DNA from: Ichthyophis bannanicus
Taxonomy: Eukaryota; Chordata; Amphibia; Gymnophiona; Ichthyophiidae
NCBI GenBank assembly: GCA_033557465.1
Contig: CM066036.1
Span: forward strand, 719,957,828 to 720,021,827
DNA length: 64,000 nucleotides
Direction of reading: 5' to 3'
The notes beneath the pieces are model-generated. The model ran no database searches and was not told the origin of the DNA. It worked only from the letters and a program-made list of their open reading frames with translations. Position 1 is the stretch's first letter. Every line of letters starts with the position of its first letter. The position numbers and the translations under genes are program-made. Below, one piece after another: positions 57,148 through 64,000 of the stretch.

Positions 57148-58344
57148 TTAAGTATGGAACAGGTGTTTGAGAACAGCCTGACCAAACAAGGCATCCTGGC
57201 GGGAGTCCTTGTCCAAGCAGTAATGGGCTGTGAAGGTATGAACAGAGGCCCAAGTGGCTGCTCGACAGATGTCATCAATAGACACAGAGTTCAGATGAGC
57301 CATTGAGGCTGCCATGGCTCTCACATTGTGAGCTGTGACATGGCCCTCCAGAGAAAGGTTCTTACTCTGATAGGCGAAAGAAATACACTGAGCAATCCAG
57401 TTGGATAGTGTTCTCTTGGAGACTGGCAGTCCCAAATAAGAAGGGTCAAAAGCAACAAAGAGCTGAGAAGACTTTCTATGTTGCTGTGTCCTCTGTAAAT
57501 AAAAAGCCAGAGCTCTTTTACAGTCCAGGGTATGAAGATTCCTCTCTGCACTTGATGCATGAGGTCCTGGAAAAAAGACAGGTAGGTAGACCTCCTGGTT
57601 AAGGTGAAAAGGCGAGACCACCTTAGGCATAAAGTGTGGATGAGTCCTAAGGACTACCTTGTCATGATGAAACCTTGTATAAGGTGGATTAGCTACTAGT
57701 GCTTGCAATTCACTAATGCGGCATGCTGATGTGATTGCAATGAGAAAGATAACCTTCCAAGAAAGACATTTCAAGGAGGTGGTAGCTAAGGGTTCGAAAG
57801 GTGGTTTCATGAGCTGCCCAAGAACCAGATTCAAGTCCCATGCCACCGGAGGTGGTCTAATGGGAGGCTTAGTTAGAAGGAGGCCTTTCATGAATCTTGC
57901 TATAAGAGGATGAGAGGAAATAGGTTGTCCATTTAGAGGTTTAAGAGAAGCTGCAATAGCACTCAAATGGACTCCTACTGAATTTGTCTTAAGGCCTGCA
58001 TTAGACAAATGGAGGAGATACTCCAGTAAAGATTCTAGAGGTATAGCAAGGGGGTTAAGACCCTTTTCTGAACACCAAACAGTGAACCTTTTCCACTTGA
58101 AAGCATAAGAACGTCTAGTGGAAGGTTTCCTAGAAGCATAAAGAACATCTTTCACTTGCTGAGAAAGATGAAGATCCTGGAGATCTAGGCCTTCAGCAAC
58201 CAAGCCCTGAGATGCAGGGACTGGGGATTGGGATGCCATAACATTCCGTTCTCCTGAGATAGGAGATCTGGAGCAGACCCTAACTCCATGGAGGGAGCTT
58301 GAGAGAGATGTAGAAGCAGAGGGTACCACACTTGGCGTGGCCAA
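57148..58344 (-). CDS. DIRS tyrosine recombinase
   Basis: A 398-residue open frame. Residues 60-170 form the N-terminal core-binding region (STRRSYAFKWKRF, EYLLHLSNAGLKTNS). The catalytic part runs from about 185 to 380: first Arg in ITSACRISEL (R209), then H-x-x-R in TAHNVRAM (H339, R342), and the tyrosine in FTAHYCL (Y375). Spacing fits tyrosine recombinases. It would integrate the circular DNA of the element and needs no target duplication. The first codons to about 60 overlap the end of the RT/RNase H region in another frame, so the true start may be one of the later ATGs (for instance residue 36). No stop or missing catalytic residue was seen. Confidence 0.9.
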   Translation of the reverse strand: MATPSVVPSASTSLSSSLHGVRVCSRSPISGERNVMASQSPVPASQGLVAEGLDLQDLHLSQQVKDVLYASRKPSTRRSYAFKWKRFTVWCSEKGLNPLAIPLESLLEYLLHLSNAGLKTNSVGVHLSAIAASLKPLNGQPISSHPLIARFMKGLLLTKPPIRPPPVAWDLNLVLGQLMKPPFEPLATTSLKCLSWKVIFLIAITSACRISELQALVANPPYTRFHHDKVVLRTHPHFMPKVVSPFHLNQEVYLPVFFPGPHASSAERNLHTLDCKRALAFYLQRTQQHRKSSQLFVAFDPSYLGLPVSKRTLSNWIAQCISFAYQSKNLSLEGHVTAHNVRAMAASMAHLNSVSIDDICRAATWASVHTFTAHYCLDKDSRQDALFGQAVLKHLFHT

Positions 58345-60397
58345 TGTGGTGCTATGAGAATCATGTGGCCTCTGTCTCTCTGAAGCTTGAAGAGGGTTTT
58401 GGGAATTAATGGGAATAGGTGGAAAGGCATACAGAAAGTCTTGACCCCAGTGAAGGAGGAAAGCATCCTTGGCCTGAGCTCCCTGAGCCGGAGTTCTGGA
58501 ACAGAACCGGGGAAGTTTGGCATTACACAGACTTGCAAAGAGCTCTATCTATGTCCGGGGTTCCCCAAAGTTGAAATATCTTGGCCACCTGGTCTGCATG
58601 GAGAGACCACTCGTGTGGAAGGAGAACTCAACCGAGTCTGTCTGCCCAAGAGTTTTGAACGCCTGGAAGATACACTGCCAGAAGATGGATGTGATGCTCT
58701 CTGGCGAGGGCCCACAGTCGCAGAGCTTCGTTGCAAAGTGACAGAGAGCCTGTTCCCCCCTGCTTGTTCACATAGAACATGGCTACTTGATTGTCCGTAT
58801 GTATAAGGACTGTCTTGTAGCTGAGCAGGGTGTGGAACACTTGCAGAGCAAGGAAGATTGCTCTGAGCGCCAAGAGATTGATATGTAGACAACTCTCTTG
58901 TGGAGTCCAAGTGCCCTGGGTGTAGAGGTCTTGCAGATGAGCTCCCCAACCCATTGGAGAAGCATCTGTTGTAAGAGTTACTTGTGGCAGAGATTGCTGA
59001 AAGGGGGATCCTAGCAACAGGTTTTTAGTGGACTTCCACCATTGGAGAGACAAAATGAGACGACCTGTGTTTGCTATTCTGTCTGACAGGCAACCTGATG
59101 CCTGGGTCCATTGGGTGGATAAAGTCCACTGAGCTGCCCTCATGTGAAGGCGAGCATATGGTACCACATGCACGGTGGATGCCATGTGGCCTAGCAACTG
59201 CAACATTTCTCGAGCAGTTAAAAAGGGCTTTAGGGCTGCTTGAGAAGCTAACTGCACCAAGCGAAGGCAACGGGCTTGGGGAAGGTAGGCCCTTGTCTTT
59301 GTGGTATCCAGCAGGGCTCCTATGAACTCTAGAGATTGAGTAGGAGTTAAACTGGATTTTGGGATGTTTATGACCAGCCCTAAATACTGAAGGATACGCA
59401 TTGTGCAGGATAGAGAAGTACTGGCCTCTGACTGTGTTGGAGCTCGAATGAGCCAGTCATCCAAGTAAGGGAAGACGAATAATCCCAGAGTGTATAGAAA
59501 TGCTGATACCACAGCCATTCATTTCGTGAACACCCTTGGTGCAGAGGCCAGACCAAATGGAAGCACCCTGTATTGGTAGTGCTTTTCTTGAAACAGGAAC
59601 CGAAGGAGCCTTCTGTGGGTTGGATGGATGAGAACATGGGTGTATGCATCCTTGAGATCTACAGAACAAAGCCAATCCTGACTCTGAAGGTATGGAAGCA
59701 GAGCTCCGAGAGAAATCATTTTGAATTTCTCCTTGACTAGGAATTTGTTCAAATCTCTGAGATCTAAGATAGGTCTGTATCCCCCTGTTTTCTTTGGGAT
59801 AAGAAAATAAGGGGAATAGAACCCTGTGCCCTGTTGATGAAGAGGCACTTCTTCTATTGCCCCTTGGGCAAGAAGGATGGAAACCTCCTGACCTAACAGG
59901 TCGATGAGAGAGGTTGGAGAATTGAACTGCTTCACTATTGTGGGAGGGGGCATGCTTGAAAAATGAAGTTTGTACCCCTCTCTTATGATGGAGAGTGTCC
60001 AACGCTCTGCTGTTATTTGCCCCCATCTGGGAGCAAAATGGCATAACCTTCCTGGAATGGTGGACGGTTCTGGTCCTTCCAGAGCCAGAAAGGTTAACTT
60101 CTCTAGCAGAAAGTCAAAGGCCCTGAAGAGGCTGAGGCTGCTGAGCCGGTTGAGGCCTAGCAGCCTTTGCTTTCTTCTGTTTGGGTGGTTGCTGACGTTT
60201 GGTTGAAAACTGACCTGCAGAAGATGCCTGCTGAGCATAAGCAGGATAAAATCTCTTCTTCTTAGTAAAAGGTGTTTTCTTGAACAACTTTTTCCTAACA
60301 GGATCAGCAGTAGACTTGGATAGTCTATCCAAAGTGGAATTTTCAGCATCCATCTCATTGGCTTTTTCATGCCAATCTTTACCAAACAGGTTCTCAC
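58185..60397 (-). pseudogene. DIRS reverse transcriptase/RNase H, interrupted by stops
   Basis: Frame 60397-59519 holds the RT fingers and palm start (GFYSPYFLIPKKTGGYRPIL, LKDAYTHVLIHP, VLPFGLASAPRVFTK), then TGA at 59519-59521. The same frame continues at once to 58628 with the catalytic box Y-L-D-D in FPYLDDWLIRA, the thumb, and RNase H (TLTTDASPMGWGAHLQ, ALRAIFLAL, IHTDNQVAMFYVNKQGG). A second TGA after WADRLG at 58628 and a frame change separate the last part (58185-58538, HMILIAPHWPRQVWYP). The first ATG of the frame overlaps the gag ORF, as usual. All catalytic motifs are present. Readthrough cannot be excluded, but simple decay is more likely. Confidence 0.85.
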
Positions 60398-62030
60398 CAG
60401 TACAAGGGATATTTCCCAATTTATCCTGTACCCAGAGCTCTAAATCAGATGCTTGGAGCCAAGCAATTCTACGTGCACCGATGGCAATAGCCGAGGCCCT
60501 GCTTATACATTCAAAGTAGTCGAAGGCTGCACGGTTCGAGAATTTAGAGACATCTTGGGCATGTTTGAGCCAAGTGAGAAACTCCTGCCTTTTATCCTCA
60601 GAGATGAAAGGACTTAAAGTCTGTAGATGATCAGTAACTTCCTTTAGGAACATTCCCATGTAGAGACTATAGGAACTGATTCTTGCAGCAAGCATGAAAG
60701 CTTGAAAGATTCTACGTCCAAAAGCATCCAGAGTTCTGCATTCACGTCCTGGAGGATTAGAGGCATGTCTTTTTGCACTTCTAATCCTTCTCATAGCAGA
60801 TTCCACCACTATGGAGTGGTAGGGAAGCTGAGTTTTATGGAAACCAGGACAAGGAGGGACACGATACACAGTATCTAACCTACGAGAATGAGGAGAGGTG
60901 GTAAGTGGTGTTTCCCACATCCTCAACATGAGATCATACAGAATCTCATGAATGGGTAGGGTAGCTGCCTCCTTAGGAGTTTTGGGATATTGTAAAATAT
61001 CCAACTCCTTGGCCCTTGGCTCTGTTTCAGGGGTCATAATGATGGACAGGCTCAGAGACACCTCTCGGATGAAGTCTTGGAAAGACATGTCCTCTGGAGG
61101 AGACATCCTGCGTTTAGGGGAGGAGGACTCCTGTGGAAGCATCATCGCTGCATCGACAGAACTTTCAGAATCCTCAGATTCTTCTGAGGAATCGAAGTAT
61201 CGCCTGTCTGGATGCTCTTGCAGAGCCCGATACCCGTACCGAGCAAAATCGGTATCGGGAATAACCGGTACCGGGAAATCGGTAACGGCGGGCATCAAAG
61301 GACAGGGTACCGGCATAGCAGGCATCGATTCCGATGTCAATGCTATCGGTACCGGTTGCGATACCAATACCGATGCCGGTGCTGGTACCAGTACCGGTGG
61401 AGTTGTCTGTCGCTGTACCAAGGGCGTCGATGCCACAAGGAAAGCCGCTAGACTGCGTTCTATGGACAGAATTCTCTGGTCCATAGACGCTGCCAATGCC
61501 TGGAGATCGGTACCGGTGGAAACTGCCCGTACCCCAGAGCATGGCACTAGGAGATCTGTCGAGGCCGAGCCATCGAGAACATCCTGGAACACCGATGATG
61601 ATGCTTTGGAAGCCGAAGCCTCCCGCCGGGGTATTTTTGCCAGAGCAGAATCCTCGAGGGCAATGCCAGAGGCATCTCGATGCTTAGAAGGAGATCTACC
61701 CTTTGAGGACCGGCTAGACTTATGTTTAGTTACCTGAGATCCACGGGAAGAAGAAGAAGCCCTGGAAGACGGCGATGCCACCGAAGCTGCATCAGAGGGA
61801 AACAGGGTACTGAGCTTAGCAGCTCGGTTCTGTCGACCCCTTTTAGACATCATAGCACAGGACACACAATCTGTGATAGAGTGGTCAGGACCTAAACATT
61901 TTAAACACCATTCATGGGTGTCAGTGACGGAACTGGTACTGCCACATTTTGTGCACTTTTTAAAACCTGAAGCAGGTTTTTCCATATTAAGGAAATTTTT
62001 GGGCCTTAAGGCCCAAAAAGACAGGTGCAC
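60114..62030 (-). CDS. DIRS ORF1, gag-like protein
   Basis: A 638-residue open frame; the second Met (residue 16, at about 61985) is a likely start since MEKPASGFKKC fits DIRS ORF1 openings. Near the N-terminus a Cys/His cluster (KCTKCGS, WCLKCLGPDHSITDCVSC) forms a probable zinc-binding module. A Ser-rich basic stretch and a long Pro/Val-rich linker (about residues 200-270) coded by many GGTACC repeats follow, then an acidic patch (SSEESEDSE) and a C-terminal alpha-helical part ending with a Lys/Gln/Pro-rich tail. In DIRS the ORF1 product packages RNA. The end overlaps the RT frame by about 280 bases. It is intact. Confidence 0.8.
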   Translation of the reverse strand: MHLSFWALRPKNFLNMEKPASGFKKCTKCGSTSSVTDTHEWCLKCLGPDHSITDCVSCAMMSKRGRQNRAAKLSTLFPSDAASVASPSSRASSSSRGSQVTKHKSSRSSKGRSPSKHRDASGIALEDSALAKIPRREASASKASSSVFQDVLDGSASTDLLVPCSGVRAVSTGTDLQALAASMDQRILSIERSLAAFLVASTPLVQRQTTPPVLVPAPASVLVSQPVPIALTSESMPAMPVPCPLMPAVTDFPVPVIPDTDFARYGYRALQEHPDRRYFDSSEESEDSESSVDAAMMLPQESSSPKRRMSPPEDMSFQDFIREVSLSLSIIMTPETEPRAKELDILQYPKTPKEAATLPIHEILYDLMLRMWETPLTTSPHSRRLDTVYRVPPCPGFHKTQLPYHSIVVESAMRRIRSAKRHASNPPGRECRTLDAFGRRIFQAFMLAARISSYSLYMGMFLKEVTDHLQTLSPFISEDKRQEFLTWLKHAQDVSKFSNRAAFDYFECISRASAIAIGARRIAWLQASDLELWVQDKLGNIPCTGENLFGKDWHEKANEMDAENSTLDRLSKSTADPVRKKLFKKTPFTKKKRFYPAYAQQASSAGQFSTKRQQPPKQKKAKAARPQPAQQPQPLQGL

Positions 62031-62202
62031 CTGAAGAAAGTAAAAGAATGGAAAAATTAATTTTTTTTAAAGAAAAGAAATACCGGCGGTACCGGTAGAG
62101 TGTCGGAAGGCAGACACGACCACAAAAAGAAATAAAGAAATAAGGAAATTCTTCTGCGGTGACAGGAACACGACCTGCTGGCTCCGCGGAAAAAGAAGAA
62201 CT

Positions 62203-62363
62203 GGAGAGAGGCAGTTGGGAAAGGTGGGAAGGCAGCAAGCAGGCGCTGTGGGATGCTCCCAAAAGCTTTCTGATTGGACGCTGGGGAGCGTTCCCGCGCA
62301 GGCTCCATCGGTACCGACGATACCCATATGTGATGAATAGATTCCTGCTTGTTCCTGGAGATG
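62203..62363. repeat. DIRS right terminal repeat
   Basis: Inverted counterpart of the left terminal repeat (GGCGCTGTGGGATGCTCCC, GATTGGACGCTGGGGAGCG, TACCGACGATACCCATATG). It ends with GATTCCTGCTTGTTCCTGGAGAT, which pairs with the internal complementary region. Confidence 0.9.
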
Positions 62364-63227
62364 AGCCTTATTCATACATTTTCTGCAGCATTATAGTGCT
62401 GCTGAAAATTCTTACAGATCAAACTGGCACTGTACAGATAGTATCAGCTCTGTAAGGAAGAGCTGGGAATTGCAGAGGGCACTCACGAGTTCACAGAAAA
62501 AATTGATTCATACAACCCAACACAGCCAATATGCTTACATCAGGGGTTCTATAAATACATACAAATTGTAATGGAAACCCAACAAAATTGTCTTTTGTAC
62601 TGCAAATACAGTGTACTGACCATACTACTTCACTAAAAATGTGAAGCAGAACGGTCAGCATACTCTATTTGCTCTTCCTTGTGTAGCTGATATCTTCTGG
62701 TGAAGGGTCGTCTCTTGTTCTTGTTCTTACTATCCAGATAGCGCTAGGATGGAGCAAAGATGGAGCATGGGTATCCTGCCTAACTCTCTGGATAGTTGGC
62801 GATATTCAGCCGCTATGTGTATAGCTATGGTTTCCTCTGTTTGTTCTTTTAAGGTGTTGTTTATTATTTTAACATTGATTTTAATTTTGTTTTATATGAT
62901 TTGTTAATTTTCTTAACCCCGGATTGCCACCGACATGCCTTGATGCTAACCGGATAGTATCGGGGTACGTAGGGGAATTAGAAGGGGATATTCAATGGCA
63001 CTGACAGTGTAGATGCCATTGAATATCCCTGTTTAAGGCATTTACATGGTTTACTTGACTGTAAACCATGTATATTCAAGATTGTGTAACTCTTTACAAT
63101 ATATCACCTCCATTTTTCTGCATGGGTAATGTGACTCATATATGGTAGGGATTATACAATTGGCACTTTACAATGTTTTTTAAGATCCCGTTATATTTAT
63201 TCTTTTATTAACTATTTACATACATAT
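62364..63227. other. no gene recognised; GATATTCAG repeat and a hairpin
   Basis: From about 62780 the GATATTCAGCC wording of the fossil repeat appears. GGGATATTCAATGGCA (about 62984-62999) pairs perfectly with TGCCATTGAATATCCC (about 63012-63027) as a hairpin. No coding sequence was found. Confidence 0.45.
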
Positions 63228-64000
63228 TCATGTCATCTAGCATAAGTGGAAGGAAGTCCAAAAAACTGCCAGCATGGTTTAAAGGTGAGGTCAGAGAGGC
63301 TGTTGTTGCCAAAAAAGCATCTTTCAGGAAATGGAAAAAAGAGCCAAACGACGAAACCTGGAAACAGCACAAGCACTGGCAAGTCAAATGCAAGGCATTG
63401 ATAAGGCAGGCAAAGAGAGAATTTGAGAAGAAGCTTGCTGCGGAAGCAAAAACGCGAAATAAAGACCTTTTCAAGTACATTCGTAGCAAAAAAACCTGTG
63501 AGAGAGTCAGTTGGTCCATTAGATGATAAAGAGGTTAAAGGAGCACTAAGAGGCGACAAGGCGATAGCGGAGAGACTGAATGAATTCTTTGCTTCGGGCT
63601 TTACTGAGGAAGATGTAGGGATGTTACCCATGACTGAAGTGGTATTTAAAGGTGCGGAAGAATTGAAGGAAATATTGATACATCGGGAAGATGTCTTACA
63701 ACTATTAGATAAACTGAAGAGTAGCAAATCACCTGGGCCAGATGGTATACATCCAAGGGTGTTGAAAGAACAGAAATATGAGATTGCAGACCTGCTATCA
63801 GTAATCTGTGAACTATCATTAAAATCATCTCTAATACCTGAAGATTGGAGGATCGCCAATGTAACACCAATTTTTAAAAAGGGTTCCAGGGGTGATCCGG
63901 GAAACTACAGACCGGTGAGCCTGACGTCAGTACCAGGAAAAATGGTAGAAACCATCATAAAGAATAAAATTACTCAGCATGTAGATAGTCACAACCTAAT
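63228..64000 (+). mobile_element. CR1 LINE (ATGTTCTT-tail subfamily), 5'-truncated, runs off right edge
   Basis: It starts within the endonuclease-RT linker at about 63238 (SGRKSKKLPAWFKGEVREAVV) and matches the minus-strand CR1 at 24186-28895 almost residue for residue. An extra A in an A run at about 63486 shifts the frame (FKYIRSKKT versus FKYIRSKKP). The other frame then continues through SSKSPGPDGIHPRVL and NYRPVSLTSVPGKMVE to the window edge. The RT catalytic box would be outside the window. Minus-strand frames here are shadows. Confidence 0.9.

Larger units (their letters stand above)
56659..62363 (-). mobile_element. DIRS-type tyrosine-recombinase retrotransposon, complete
   Basis: Read from right to left: terminal repeat, gag-like ORF (60114-62030), RT/RNase H (58185-60397), tyrosine recombinase (57148-58344), internal complementary region and the other terminal repeat. 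Ends are inverted, there is no target duplication, and an internal segment is complementary to both ends, all hallmarks of DIRS. Recombinase catalytic residues are intact. The RT has an in-frame TGA, and another lies at the end of RNase H. DIRS makes a circular DNA that the recombinase integrates, with no DDE integrase. Confidence 0.95.

Noticed and set aside
60952..61737. 261-codon plus-strand frame with GTG-rich composition
   Set aside because: It is antisense to the intact DIRS gag ORF and made of the GGTACC repeats; no domain.
63208..63870. Minus-strand frames 63208-63519, 63233-63859 and 63646-63870
   Set aside because: Antisense shadows of the plus-strand CR1.

Overview
The window is vertebrate nuclear DNA packed with transposable elements. 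I see no intact host gene, no CRISPR array, no rRNA and no functional tRNA. CR1-, L2/Daphne-, L1- and RTE-type LINEs occur together with tRNA-headed SINEs, a DIRS tyrosine-recombinase element, a gammaretrovirus-like endogenous retrovirus and several hAT- and Harbinger-like miniature elements. This mixture suggests a large amphibian-type genome, possibly a caecilian. The organism is inferred, not shown.

Layout. 1-531: 5' end of an L1 on the minus strand, with an open ORF1 running off the left edge. 1310-8195: L2/Daphne, L1 and CR1 fragments; one CR1 carries both a younger CR1 and a 115-bp miniature transposon. 8600-10910: a palindrome-cored unknown repeat, another repeat and a tRNA SINE. 10911-18345: a four-part nest, an L2/Daphne LINE split by a near-full-length CR1 (itself split by an RTE) and by a SINE. 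20096-23160: CR1 tail and a decayed L2/Daphne on the minus strand. 24186-28895: an almost intact CR1 on the minus strand with intact ORF1. 30008-31337: an unclassified 1.3-kb insert between perfect 15-bp repeats. 33641-41813: an env-less, integrase-deleted retrovirus on the minus strand with a tRNA-Gly-type primer site, interrupted by a CR1. 41945-45510: repeat, CR1 tails and a longer CR1. 45515-45915: a processed histone H2A pseudogene. 46331-50287: mostly unassigned sequence with old SINE/L2 relics. 50288-54390: a 4.1-kb unit with 17-bp terminal inverted repeats and a TAA duplication that contains palindromes and tRNA-like modules but no recognisable transposase. 55168-56612: CR1 tail, palindrome-cored repeat, RTE-tailed SINE and a perfectly bounded hAT miniature element. 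56659-62363: a complete DIRS element. 63228-64000: a young CR1 running off the right edge.

How the parts relate. CR1, L2/Daphne, RTE and L1 are target-primed retrotransposons. Two SINEs carry tails that match LINEs also present here (L2/Daphne and RTE), which identifies their likely machinery. The 115-bp miniature element and the 4.1-kb unit share ends, so they were probably moved by one Harbinger-like transposase that is not in the window. Retroelement coding regions are mostly broken, but the minus-strand CR1 (24186-28895) and the DIRS element are recent and nearly whole. Family names rest on protein motifs and structure read by eye; no database search was possible.
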